A DNA stretch of 64,000 nt from Bradyrhizobium campsiandrae (GTDB lineage Bacteria > Pseudomonadota > Alphaproteobacteria > Rhizobiales > Xanthobacteraceae), in NCBI RefSeq assembly GCF_014529705.1, contig NZ_JAANIH010000032.1, forward strand, positions 1 through 64,000, in the 5' to 3' direction. Below are positions 34,210 to 43,792 of this stretch, piece after piece. Each line of letters starts with the position of its first letter. The stretch's first letter is position 1. The position numbers and the translations under genes are program-made. The notes under the pieces are model-generated. The model was given only the letters and a program-made list of their open reading frames with translations. It was not told the DNA's origin and did not search any database.

Positions 34210-37200
34210 CTATTCCGCCGGCGCCGCCAGCGCGCGCGGCTCCGATCGCCGCCGCAGGCGGTCGATCAGGAGGTAGATCACGGGCGTGGTGTAGAGCGTC
34301 AGGACCTGCGAGACGAACAATCCGCCGATGATGGTGATGCCGAGCGGGCGCCGCAGCTCGGTGCCGGGACCGGTCGCGACGACGAGCGGAATGCCGGCGA
34401 ACAGCGCCGCCATGGTCGTCATCAGGATCGGTCGGAAGCGGGCCTGGCAGGCCTCGAAGATCGCCTCCGCCGATGACAGGCCGCGCTGGCGTTCGGCATC
34501 GAGCGCAAAGTCGACCATCATGATGCCGTTCTTCTTGACGATGCCGATTAGAAGGATGATGCCGACGAAGGCGATCACCGTCAGCGGCGTGTTGGTGATC
34601 TGCAGCGCGAGCAGCGCGCCGAGCCCGGCCGACGGCAGTGTCGAGATGATCGTCAGCGGATGGGCGAGGCTCTCGTAGAGCACCCCGAGCACGATATACA
34701 TCGCCACCAGCGCGCCGAGGATCAGAAGCGGCTGGCGTCCGCTGGTCCTGGCGAAATCGCCGGCATTGCCGTCAAAGCTGCCGCGGATGCCCTCCGGCAT
34801 GTGCAGTTCGTCGACCGCGCGTTGGATGTTTTGCGTCGCCGCCTGCAGCGGCACGTCGGGCAAGAGATTGAACGACACCGTGGTCGAGGGCACCGACTGC
34901 GAATGGTACACCGCAAGCGCCGCAAGCCCGCGCGTCGCGTGCACAACCGCGGACAGCGGCACCTGCACGTCGCCCGCGCCGGCGACATAGATGCGATCGA
35001 GATTGGACGGATCGACCTGGAATTTCGGATCGATCTCCAGCACGGTCATGTACTGGTTGCGCTGGGTGTAGATGATCGAGATCTGGCGCTGCGAGAAGGC
35101 GTTGTTCAGCGCATTGTCGATGTCCTGCACCTTGACGCCGAGCGTCGCGGCCTTCTTACGGTCGATGTTCAACGTGAGCTGAAGTCCGCCGGGATCGCGA
35201 TCGCTCGAAATGTCGGTGATGCCCTCGACGGTTTCCATGCGCTTGGCGACGATCGGCGCCCATTTCTGCAACAGGTCGAGATCGGTCGACGCGAGCGTGT
35301 ACTGATAGTCGGAATCGCTCTGCCGTCCGCCGGCGCGGACGTCCTGGGCGGCGAACATGAAGAGCCGGATGCCGGGCACGGGAAACAGCGCCTTCCTGAG
35401 ACGGTCGATCACGACCTGCGTCGAGACGTGGTCGCGCTCCTCCGGCGGCTTCAGGGTGATGAACATGGTGCCGCGGTTGGAGGTCGCCGCGCCCGGACCC
35501 CCGCCTCCGCTGCCGACGGTCGAACCGATGCCGGCCACGGCCGGATCCTGCATCACGATGTCGGCGAGCCGCTGCTGCAGCGTGAGCATCGACTGGAACG
35601 AGATGTCGGCCGAGGCACGTGTCGCGCCGATGACGAAGCCGGAATCGTCGGTCGGGAAATAGCCCTTGGGCACCTTGGCGTAGAGCAGCACCGTCAGGCC
35701 GATGGTGGCGAAGAACACGAGGAGGGTCAGCAGCGGGAATTCCAGCACGGCGCGCAAGCTGCGGGCGTAGAACGCGACGATGCGCGACAGCGAGCCTTCG
35801 ATCAGGCGGTCGAACAGCGTCGCAGATCCCGACGTCGTTTGCCTGATGTAGTGGGCGCAGATCATCGGCGTGACCGTCAGCGACACCAGCGTCGAGACCA
35901 GAATCGCAAAGGTCAGCGTCAGCGAGAACTCGCGCAGCAGCCGGCCGACGATGCCGTCCATGAAGATCAGCGGCGTGAACGCCGCAATCAGCGACAGGCT
36001 GATCGACACCACCGTGAAGCCGATCTGCCTCGCGCCCTCCAGCGCCGCCTGCATCGGCCGCATGCCGTGTTCGAGATTGCGGTACATGTTCTCGATCATG
36101 ACGATGGCGTCGTCGACCACGAAGCCGACCGAGATCGCCAGCGCCATCAGCGACAGATTGTCGATCGAGAAGCCGGCGACCCACATCCCGGCGCAGGTGC
36201 CGGCCAGCGCCAGCGGCACGGAAATGCCGGCGGCGATCGTCGGTGTCAGCCGCCGCAGGAACACGAACACCACGACCATGACCAGGACGGCGGTCGCGAG
36301 CAGGGTCCACTGCATGTCCATCACGCTGGCGCGGATGGTCGTAGTGCGATCGACCAGGATGGAGACATCGACGCCGGCCGGGATCCACTGCTTCAGCTCG
36401 GGGATCAGTGCCTTGACCCGGTCGACGGTCTCGATGACGTTGGCATCGCCCTGCTTGGTGATCTGGATCAGCACCGCCGGCTGCTTGTTGAACCAGGCGA
36501 TCGAGCGCGCGTTGCGGACGCCGTCCTCGATATCGGCGACGTCGGCGAGCCGGACAAAATTGCCGTTCGAGCTCTTGATGACGATGTCGCGGAATTCCTG
36601 CGCCGTACGCATCTGCCGGTTGAGCGCAAGCGTCTCGCTCTGGCGCTCGCCGTTGAAGATGCCGACCGGGCCGAGCGGGTTGGCGTTGACGATCGCGGTT
36701 CTGACGTCGTCGGTCGCGATCCCCGCATTCGACAATGCCACGGGGTTGAGCTGGATCCGCACCGCCGGCTGATCGGCGCCCGACACGGTCACGTCGCCAA
36801 CCCCTGGCACTTGCGAGATACGCTGGGCCAGCACGGTATCGGCGACGTCGTAGATGGCGCTGGCAGACAGCGTCTTCGAGGTCAGCGCCAGCACGAAGAC
36901 GGGCGCGCCAGCCGTGTTCGCCTTGCGGAACCGCGGCAGCGCCGGCAGATCGCTCGGCAAATCGACCAGGGCGGCATTGATGGCGGCCTGCACATCGCGT
37001 GCGGCCTTGTCGATGTTGCGGCCGATGTCGAACTGGAGCTGGATGTTCGCCGTGCCGAGCGAACTCGTCGAGGTGATCTGGTTGATGCCGGCGATTTCGC
37101 CGAGCCGCCGCTCGAGTGGCGCGGCCACGGTGGCTGCCATCACGGACGGATCGGCGCCGGGCCGGCTGGCCGAGACGAAGATGGCGGGGAAGTCGACGTT

Positions 37201-37320
37201 CGGGACGGAGGCGACGGGCAGGAACTCGTAGGCGACGCCCCCCAGCAGGAACAGCCCGATCGACAGTAGCGTGGTCGCGACGGGCCGGCGGATGAACGGC
37301 TCCGAGATCGATGCCATCAC
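34210..37320 (-). CDS. RND efflux inner-membrane permease (MdtC-like)
   Basis: This proton-driven multidrug exporter has 1036 aa, normal for the family. It shows the twelve-helix layout with two large periplasmic loops: PFIRRPVATTLLSIGLFLLGGVAYEFLP, VVDDAIVMIENMYRNLEHG and, in the second half, LIGIVKKNGIMMVDFALDAER followed by FRPILMTTMAALFAGIPL (each given in part). The start overlaps the end of the other permease by 4 nt (ATGA). Paired RND permeases in one operon are typical of MdtBC systems, which form heterotrimers. Substrates are unknown. Confidence 0.93.
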   Translation of the reverse strand: MMASISEPFIRRPVATTLLSIGLFLLGGVAYEFLPVASVPNVDFPAIFVSASRPGADPSVMAATVAAPLERRLGEIAGINQITSTSSLGTANIQLQFDIGRNIDKAARDVQAAINAALVDLPSDLPALPRFRKANTAGAPVFVLALTSKTLSASAIYDVADTVLAQRISQVPGVGDVTVSGADQPAVRIQLNPVALSNAGIATDDVRTAIVNANPLGPVGIFNGERQSETLALNRQMRTAQEFRDIVIKSSNGNFVRLADVADIEDGVRNARSIAWFNKQPAVLIQITKQGDANVIETVDRVKALIPELKQWIPAGVDVSILVDRTTTIRASVMDMQWTLLATAVLVMVVVFVFLRRLTPTIAAGISVPLALAGTCAGMWVAGFSIDNLSLMALAISVGFVVDDAIVMIENMYRNLEHGMRPMQAALEGARQIGFTVVSISLSLIAAFTPLIFMDGIVGRLLREFSLTLTFAILVSTLVSLTVTPMICAHYIRQTTSGSATLFDRLIEGSLSRIVAFYARSLRAVLEFPLLTLLVFFATIGLTVLLYAKVPKGYFPTDDSGFVIGATRASADISFQSMLTLQQRLADIVMQDPAVAGIGSTVGSGGGGPGAATSNRGTMFITLKPPEERDHVSTQVVIDRLRKALFPVPGIRLFMFAAQDVRAGGRQSDSDYQYTLASTDLDLLQKWAPIVAKRMETVEGITDISSDRDPGGLQLTLNIDRKKAATLGVKVQDIDNALNNAFSQRQISIIYTQRNQYMTVLEIDPKFQVDPSNLDRIYVAGAGDVQVPLSAVVHATRGLAALAVYHSQSVPSTTVSFNLLPDVPLQAATQNIQRAVDELHMPEGIRGSFDGNAGDFARTSGRQPLLILGALVAMYIVLGVLYESLAHPLTIISTLPSAGLGALLALQITNTPLTVIAFVGIILLIGIVKKNGIMMVDFALDAERQRGLSSAEAIFEACQARFRPILMTTMAALFAGIPLVVATGPGTELRRPLGITIIGGLFVSQVLTLYTTPVIYLLIDRLRRRSEPRALAAPAE

Positions 37321-40300
37321 TGCATCCCCTCGGTCGCGCCGGCCGTGGGCGGCTCGGGCTCCGGCGGCGGCAACGCCTGCTCGAGGCGGCGGTTGATGCG
37401 GTCGAGCGCGAGATAGATCACGGGCGTGGTGTAGAGCGTCAGCAGCTGGCTCAGCAGCAGGCCGCCGATGATGGAGATGCCGAGCGGGAAGCGCAGTTCG
37501 GCGCCGGTGCCGCTCTCGATGGCGAGCGGCAGCGCGCCGAACAGCGCCGCCAGCGTCGTCATCATGATCGGGCGGAAGCGCAACAGGCAGGCCTGCACGA
37601 TGGCCTCATGCGCCGGCATGCCCTGCCCGCGCTCGGCCTCGAGCGCGAAGTCGATCATCATGATCGCGTTCTTCTTGACGATGCCCATCAGGAGGATGAT
37701 GCCGATCAGGCCGATCACAGACAGGTCCTGCCCGCACAGCATCAAGGCCAGGATGGCGCCGACGCCGGCCGAGGGCAGCGTCGAGAGGATCGTGATCGGA
37801 TGGATGTAGCTCTCATAGAGCACGCCCAGCACGATATAGATCGTGATCACGGCCGCGAGCAGCAGCCAGGGCTGGCCGGCGAGCGCCTTGGCGAATTCGG
37901 CCGCGTCGCCGGCATAGACGCCGACGATGCTGTTGGGCATCTCGATCCGGGTCTCGATCGCCTTCACCGCCTCGACCGCGTCGCCAAGCGCGGCGCCCGG
38001 CGCGAGATTGAAACTGAGCGAGATCGCCGGGAATTGCGCCTGGTGCGAGATCGCCAGCGGCGCCGTGGTGCGCTTCAACGTCGCCACCGCATCGAGCGGC
38101 ACCTGGGCATTGGGCGCACCGACCACGGAAGAGCTGGCCCCGCCCGGCAAGTACAGCTTCGACAGGATCGAGGGATCGCGCTGGTACATCGGCAGCGCCT
38201 CCAGCACCACGCGATACTGGTTGGCCTGGCCGTAGATGGTCGAGATCTGCCGCTGCGCGAACGCATCGTTGAGCGTGTCGGTGATGGCTTGCAAGGAGAC
38301 GCCGAGCTGGCCCGCGCGGGTGCGGTCGACGTCGAGCTGCGCGCGCAAGCCGCCTTCCTGCGCCTCGGACGAGACGTCCCGGAACAAGGGATCGCGTCGC
38401 ATCTCATCGACGAGCTTGCGCGCCCATTCCGACACCAGCGCCGCATCGGTGCCGGTCAGCGTGTACTGGTATTGCGAACGGCTCGACTGGGTCGAGATCT
38501 GCACGTCCTGCACCGGCTGGAAATAGACGGTCATGCCGGGAATGCCCGCCACCCGCTCCTTCAGCCGGGTCACGACGACGCTGACATCGTCGCGCCGCTC
38601 GCCGCGCGGCTTCAGCGTCATGACGAGGCGGCCGACATTGGTGGTCGGGTTGACCGAGCCGGCGCCGATCACGGAGACCACCCCTGTCACGTCGGGATCG
38701 GCCTTGATGGCGTCGGCGGCCTCGGCCTGGCGCTTTTGCATCTCGCCGAAGGAGACGTCAGGCCCGGCTTCGGTCACGGCCGTGATCGAGGCGGTGTCCT
38801 GGAGGGGCAGGAAACCCTTGGGCGCGACGGCGTAGAGGATCAGGGTGGCAATCAGCGTGACAAACGTCACGATCAGCGTGGCGCGCTGTCGCTCGAGCAC
38901 CCAGAGCAGCGTGCGGTGGTAGAATTCGACGGTGCGGTCGATGAAGCGGCTGATGGCGGCGAGCCCCGGCACGGCCAGCTCCTGATGAGCGTGCTTGAGC
39001 AGCCGCGAGCACATCATCGGCGTCAGCGTCAGCGACACCACGGCCGAGGTCACCACTGCAATGGTCAGGGTCAGCGCGAACTCGCGGAACATGCGCCCCA
39101 CCAGGCCCGACATGAACAGCAGCGGGATGAACACGGCGATCAGCGATACCGTCAGCGAGATCACGGTGAAGCCGATTTCGCTGGCGCCCTTCAGCGAGGC
39201 CGTCATCGCGCTGTCGCCGTTCTCCATGTGACGCACGATGTTCTCGATCATCACGATGGCATCGTCGACGACGAAACCGGTACCGATGGTGAGCGCCATC
39301 AGCGACAGATTGTCGAGACTGAATCCGGCAAAATACATGATGCCGAAGCTCGTGATCAGCGACAACGGCAGCGCCACACCCGCGATCAGCGTGGCGCGCA
39401 GCGAGCGCAGGAACAGCAGCACCACCAGGGTCACCAGCACGACGCTGAGGATCAGCGTGAACTGCACGTCATGGACGGAGGCGCGAATGGTGACAGTACG
39501 ATCGGAGACGATGGTCAGGTGCACGCCGGCCGGAATCGCGCGCTGGACCTTGGGGATCTCGGCCCTGATCTGGCTGACGACGTCGATGACATTGGCGCCG
39601 GGCTGGCGCTGGATGTCGATGATGACGGCTGGCGTGCCCTGGTACCAGCCGCCGGTGCGGTCGTTCTCCAGGCCATCGACGATCTGGGCGACATCGCCGA
39701 TGGTGACCGGCGAGCCGTTGCGGTAGGCGATGATGATGGGCTTATAGGCGTCGGCGGCCGCGATCTGGTCGTTGGCCGCGATGATGTAGGATTGCTGGGC
39801 ACCGTCGAGCGAACCCTTGGGACCCGAGACGTTGGCGTTGGCGATCGCGGCGCGCAGATCTTCCATCGCGATGCCGTAGGCCGCGAGCCGGGCGAGATCC
39901 GCCTGGATGCGGACAGCCGGCTTCAGCCCGCCGAGTACGGACACGCGGCCGACGCCGGAGATCTGGCTGAGCCGCTGCGCCAGCAGCGTGTCGGCGATGT
40001 CGCTCATCGCCCGCAGCGAGATCGTGTCCGAGCGCAGCGCCAGCGTCATGACGGGCGCGTCCGCCGGGTTCACCTTGGCATAGGTCGGCGGATAAGGCAG
40101 CGTCTTGGGCAAGACGCCCGCGGCGGCGTTGATCGCAGCCTGCACGTCCTGGGTCGCGCCATCGATGTCGCGGTTGAGGTCGAACTGGAGCGATATCTGG
40201 CTGACGCCGAACGAACTCGTCGAGTTCATCGCCGTCAACGACGGGATCTGGCCGAGCTGTCGCTCCAGCGGCGCCGTGATCAACGAGGCGATCACGTCGG

Positions 40301-40466
40301 GACTCGCGCCCGGCAGCTGCGTCGAGACCTGCACCGTCGGGAAATCGACCTGCGGCAGCGCGGACACCGGCAGCGCGAAATAGCCGAGCGCGCCGCCAAT
40401 CAGCAGCGCAATGCCGAGCAGCGAGGTCGCGATCGGCCGGCGAATGAAGGGTTCGGAGACACCCAT
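37317..40466 (-). CDS. RND efflux inner-membrane permease (MdtB-like)
   Basis: This is the second RND permease, 1049 aa, with the same architecture: EPFIRRPIATSLLGIALLIG, VVDDAIVMIENIVRHMENG and ILLMGIVKKNAIMMIDFALE. It precedes and overlaps the MdtC-like gene and starts 36 nt after the adaptor gene. The C-terminus has a short Pro/Glu-rich tail (PPPEPEPPTAG). Together the two probably form the MdtBC-type heteromeric pump. Confidence 0.93.
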   Translation of the reverse strand: MGVSEPFIRRPIATSLLGIALLIGGALGYFALPVSALPQVDFPTVQVSTQLPGASPDVIASLITAPLERQLGQIPSLTAMNSTSSFGVSQISLQFDLNRDIDGATQDVQAAINAAAGVLPKTLPYPPTYAKVNPADAPVMTLALRSDTISLRAMSDIADTLLAQRLSQISGVGRVSVLGGLKPAVRIQADLARLAAYGIAMEDLRAAIANANVSGPKGSLDGAQQSYIIAANDQIAAADAYKPIIIAYRNGSPVTIGDVAQIVDGLENDRTGGWYQGTPAVIIDIQRQPGANVIDVVSQIRAEIPKVQRAIPAGVHLTIVSDRTVTIRASVHDVQFTLILSVVLVTLVVLLFLRSLRATLIAGVALPLSLITSFGIMYFAGFSLDNLSLMALTIGTGFVVDDAIVMIENIVRHMENGDSAMTASLKGASEIGFTVISLTVSLIAVFIPLLFMSGLVGRMFREFALTLTIAVVTSAVVSLTLTPMMCSRLLKHAHQELAVPGLAAISRFIDRTVEFYHRTLLWVLERQRATLIVTFVTLIATLILYAVAPKGFLPLQDTASITAVTEAGPDVSFGEMQKRQAEAADAIKADPDVTGVVSVIGAGSVNPTTNVGRLVMTLKPRGERRDDVSVVVTRLKERVAGIPGMTVYFQPVQDVQISTQSSRSQYQYTLTGTDAALVSEWARKLVDEMRRDPLFRDVSSEAQEGGLRAQLDVDRTRAGQLGVSLQAITDTLNDAFAQRQISTIYGQANQYRVVLEALPMYQRDPSILSKLYLPGGASSSVVGAPNAQVPLDAVATLKRTTAPLAISHQAQFPAISLSFNLAPGAALGDAVEAVKAIETRIEMPNSIVGVYAGDAAEFAKALAGQPWLLLAAVITIYIVLGVLYESYIHPITILSTLPSAGVGAILALMLCGQDLSVIGLIGIILLMGIVKKNAIMMIDFALEAERGQGMPAHEAIVQACLLRFRPIMMTTLAALFGALPLAIESGTGAELRFPLGISIIGGLLLSQLLTLYTTPVIYLALDRINRRLEQALPPPEPEPPTAGATEGMQ

Positions 40467-40502
40467 GAGATGTGCCCGCCGCTCAGGCGGCTGTTGCCGG
40501 GA

Positions 40503-41936
40503 TCATGGCTGCTTGGCTCCAGATCCGGATGGTTGTGCCCCCGGCCCCGGCGCCGGGCCGGTCTGGCCTTTCTGGTCGCCTTCGCTGCTCTTCCGCTTGG
40601 CGCGGAACTCGCCGTCCTTGCCCTGCCCGTCGTTCAAGCCTTCCTTCGAGCCATCCTTGGCGCCTTCCTTGGCGCCATCCTTTTTCTGAGCATCCGGCGC
40701 ACGGCTGCGCTTGCGCGGGGCGAGATCGGCCGATGGCGTCTGCTCGTCGCGGCCGATGATGACCTTGGAACCATCGGACAGGTTGGCAAAGCCCGTGGTG
40801 ACGACCTTGTCGTTCGCGGTGAGCCCGCTGGCAATGACCGCATCATGCTCATTCTGCTGCGTCACTGTCACCGGCTTGGCCGTCACGACGTTGTCCGCGC
40901 CGATGACGTAGCTGAACGTGCCGATCGGCCCGCGCTGCACCGCCGACGTCGGCACCACCAGCGCCTGTGACAAGGTCTCGACCTTGAGGCGGACATTGAC
41001 GAACTGGCCGGGCCAGAGCTGGTAATTCGCATTGGGGAATTCAGCCTTAAGCTTGAGCGTGCCGGTGGTCTGATCGACCTGGTTGTCGATGCCGGTGAGC
41101 TTGCCGGTGTCGATCACGGTGACGCCGTCATTGCCGAACACGTCGACCGCCAAGGCACCCTTCGCGGCCGCCGCATTGACGCGCATGATCTGCTGCTGCG
41201 GCAGGCTGAACCACACCGCGATCGGCTGCAATTGCGTGATCACGACGAGGCCAGTGGTGTCGGAGGCGTGGATGATGTTACCCTGGTCGACCTGGCGCAG
41301 GCCGACCCGCCCCGAGATAGGCGCCACGATCTTGGTATAGCTCAGCGTCGCCGCCGCGTTGTCGATCGCGGCCTGGTCGGCCTTGACCAGCGCCTCGGTC
41401 TGCGCGACCGCGGCGCGCTGGGTGTCGGCCTGCTGCTTCGAGCCGGCATTGGAGGCAGCTAGCTGCTCATAGCGTGTCAGGTCGATGCGCTGATTGGCGA
41501 GCTGGGCTTCGTCCTGGGCCTTCTTGGCGACAGCCTGGTCATAGGTCGCCTGGTAGAGCGCCGGATCGATCTCGCCGAGCACATCACCCTTCTTGACGTC
41601 CTGACCTTCGGTGAAGTTGACCGCTATCAGCTTGCCGTCGACCTGCGAGCGCACCGTCACCGTATTGAGCGCACGGATCGCGCCGACGCCGTCGAGATAG
41701 ACAGGCACGTCCTGGACGCGAGGCGTTGCCGCCAGCACCGGCACTGGCAGATCCGGCCGCTGCTGCCCACGACCGCCGCCAGCCTGCTGCGGCTGCTGAT
41801 GCATCACGGTCCAGCCGAGATAACCGAGGCCGCCGAGGATCGCGAGCGTGATCAGGGTCATGACGTAGCCGCGGCCGCGCGACTTCTTCGCCGTCCCGTG
41901 TTTCGCGCCGTCGTTCGTCTCCGGCTTAAAGAGCAT
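40503..41936 (-). CDS. RND efflux periplasmic adaptor (MdtA-like)
   Basis: This membrane-fusion protein of about 477 aa starts at ATG 41936, inside the end of the outer-membrane gene (11-nt overlap). A single membrane helix (VMTLITLAILGGLGYLGWTV) is followed by a lipoyl/hairpin/beta-barrel body: TVRSQVDGKLIAVNFTEGQ, YTKIVAPISGRVGLRQVDQG and PGQFVNVRLKVETLSQALVV. The last ~75 residues are a low-complexity tail of Lys/Asp/Glu/Gly units (DGAKEGAKDGSKEG) ending in Pro/Gly, which is not part of the family fold. Confidence 0.92.
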   Translation of the reverse strand: MLFKPETNDGAKHGTAKKSRGRGYVMTLITLAILGGLGYLGWTVMHQQPQQAGGGRGQQRPDLPVPVLAATPRVQDVPVYLDGVGAIRALNTVTVRSQVDGKLIAVNFTEGQDVKKGDVLGEIDPALYQATYDQAVAKKAQDEAQLANQRIDLTRYEQLAASNAGSKQQADTQRAAVAQTEALVKADQAAIDNAAATLSYTKIVAPISGRVGLRQVDQGNIIHASDTTGLVVITQLQPIAVWFSLPQQQIMRVNAAAAKGALAVDVFGNDGVTVIDTGKLTGIDNQVDQTTGTLKLKAEFPNANYQLWPGQFVNVRLKVETLSQALVVPTSAVQRGPIGTFSYVIGADNVVTAKPVTVTQQNEHDAVIASGLTANDKVVTTGFANLSDGSKVIIGRDEQTPSADLAPRKRSRAPDAQKKDGAKEGAKDGSKEGLNDGQGKDGEFRAKRKSSEGDQKGQTGPAPGPGAQPSGSGAKQP

Positions 41937-43389
41937 TGACCGGTTTCTCCATTCGCGGCTCCCAGCCGCCGCCGAGCGCCTGATACAGGCTGACAATGGC
42001 AAGAAGGCGTGCGAGCTGCGCCTGCCACAGCGCATCTTCGGCCTGGAACAGCGTCAGCTGGGTGTTAAGCACGGTGACGATATCCGCCGTGCCGGCGCGC
42101 AGCTGCTGCTCGGCCAGATCGAAGGCGCGCCGTGATGCGTTGACGACATCGCGCTGCAATTGCAGCTTGATTGTGGTCTGCTTGATCGAGAACAGCGCAT
42201 TGTCGACGTCGGTGAAAGCCTGGACGATGGTCTTGCGATAGGTCTGGAGCAACTCGTCCTGCCGCGCCTTGGCAAATTCGAAATTGCCGAGGATCTTGCC
42301 GCCGTCGAAAATCGGCTGGGTTGCGCTGCCGACCAGCTGGAAGAACGCCGCGTGGGGCTGGAACAGCGAGACCAGCGCCGAGCTCTGATAGCCGCCATTG
42401 CCCGTGAGCTGGATGGTCGGGAAGAACTGCGCGCGGGCATTGCCGACATTGGCCGTTGCCGAGGCGAGCTGCGCCTCTTGCCTGCGGATGTCCGGCCGCT
42501 GCGTCAGCAGCTCAGACGGCAGGCCGGGCGTCACCCTTGGAATCGCGATCCGGTCGAGCGAGCCGCCCGCGAGGCGCACGCTCTCCGGTGGGCGGGATAC
42601 CAGCACAGCGAGCGCATTGGCGTTCTGGTCGAGCGTCTGACGCAGCGGCGGCACCAGGGCCTTCTGGTTGGCGAGCACACTCTCCTGCTGAGCGACGTCG
42701 AGATCGGTGCCCGTACCGGCCTTGCGGCGCTCGCGGATGGCATCGAGGATGCGCTGCGCGCTCGCGATGTTGCGCTGGGCGGTGCGCAAGCGATCTTGCG
42801 AAGCCAGCACCTGGAAATAGGCGTTGGCGACGGCCGCGAGCGTTGTCAGCGCGACGGTGTCGCGGTCGAACCGGTTGGCATTGGCGGTCTCCTCCGCCGT
42901 TTGCAGCGCGTCGCGGTTCTGGCCCCAGAAATCGAGTTGGTAGCTGGCACTCAGCGAAGCCTGGTAGTTGACGACCTCACGGCCGCCATTGGTGAGTCCG
43001 GACGCGGAGGAGCCCGAGGTGCGCGAATAGGCCTCTTGCCCCGTCCCGGACAGACTGGGCAACAAGGCAGCGCCCGCCTGCCGCGCCTGCGCGTCGGCCT
43101 CGACGATGCGCGAGACCGCGGCGGCAATGTCGAGGTTGACGGCCTGCGCCTCCTCCATCAGCTGCGTCAGCTCAGCCGAGCGAAAGCCGCGCCACCAATC
43201 GAGCGACGGCGGCGCATCCGCCTTCCCGGCGTATTTGTATTGCGCGGGAACGTCGAGCGCGGGATCGGGCAGGTCCTGGGTCAGCACGCAGGCGCCCGAG
43301 CTCGAGGCCAGGCACACCACGGCGACCGCACGCAGCGTTCGGGATGCCGATCCAATGAACTGCCGCATGGCTGGAATCCGCTGTGTCAC
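41926..43389 (-). CDS. NodT-family outer-membrane efflux lipoprotein
   Basis: This outer-membrane factor of RND systems has about 487 aa. GTG 43389 has CAGGGGG 6 nt upstream; ATG 43368 is the alternative. A lipoprotein signal is visible, ending CLASSSGAC with the lipidated Cys. The body has two OEP repeats, including YQLDFWGQNRDALQTAEET and the NodT motif LPSELLTQRPDIRRQEAQLA. It is the first gene of the operon, ahead of the adaptor and the two permeases, completing a tripartite pump. Confidence 0.93.
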   Translation of the reverse strand: MTQRIPAMRQFIGSASRTLRAVAVVCLASSSGACVLTQDLPDPALDVPAQYKYAGKADAPPSLDWWRGFRSAELTQLMEEAQAVNLDIAAAVSRIVEADAQARQAGAALLPSLSGTGQEAYSRTSGSSASGLTNGGREVVNYQASLSASYQLDFWGQNRDALQTAEETANANRFDRDTVALTTLAAVANAYFQVLASQDRLRTAQRNIASAQRILDAIRERRKAGTGTDLDVAQQESVLANQKALVPPLRQTLDQNANALAVLVSRPPESVRLAGGSLDRIAIPRVTPGLPSELLTQRPDIRRQEAQLASATANVGNARAQFFPTIQLTGNGGYQSSALVSLFQPHAAFFQLVGSATQPIFDGGKILGNFEFAKARQDELLQTYRKTIVQAFTDVDNALFSIKQTTIKLQLQRDVVNASRRAFDLAEQQLRAGTADIVTVLNTQLTLFQAEDALWQAQLARLLAIVSLYQALGGGWEPRMEKPVNAL

Positions 43390-43792
43390 GTGCAACCCCC
43401 TGCCGGGCAGATCGTGCCACCGCCGCGCGGCCGGATTAGCCGATTCGCGGGCGGACGGCCGGAGGCTTCTCTGTAACTCGTTCACAGCGTGATGCTTTCT
43501 GCGGAACCTGAAGGTTATACTAGCCGGGCTCGCAACTGCGGGACAGTCCCGCACCTGCGAAACGCACAGCCGAACGTGGCCGCACGCAGGACATTAAAAT
43601 GCAAGAAGTGCCTGCCTTGCAGTCGTTTCTTGTATTCTGGTGGGCTTCGAAAACGTCAGCAAGCTTACCAAGATTTCATGTGGTATTGGGGCCACACTGG
43701 TCCTGAAGTCACTGAACCGGGACTTGGTCTCCACTGAAACCTGCGCCGCAACGCACCGTAGCTTGTCCAGCACGAGGCAGGGACATTGACAC
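43390..43792. other. Divergent promoter region, RND operon and fatty-acid cluster
   Basis: About 400 bp with no credible gene. It separates the RND operon (minus) from the FAD oxidoreductase (plus). A TATACT-like hexamer lies at 43516-43521 and a perfect palindrome at 43538-43552. The right half has no recognisable regulatory motif; no ECF-type promoter was found before 43793. Confidence 0.45.
43538..43552. promoter_or_regulatory. Operator-like palindrome upstream of the RND operon
   Basis: GCGGGAC-A-GTCCCGC is a perfect 7-bp inverted repeat with a 1-bp centre, about 150 bp upstream of the NodT-type gene. Next to it on the minus strand a TATAAC hexamer (43514-43519) would put the -35 under the palindrome. 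A TetR/MarR-type repressor site is plausible, but no regulator gene lies in the window beside it. Confidence 0.4.

Noticed and set aside
34660..37269. An 869-codon plus-strand frame opposite the MdtC-like gene
   Set aside because: Composition is that of an antisense shadow, with long Asp/Arg/His/Gln runs.
37311..40970. A 1219-codon open frame on the plus strand opposite the RND permease
   Set aside because: It is antisense to a clear RND gene, very rich in Arg/His/Gln/Asp, and has no family motif. High GC keeps stops out of the mirror frame.
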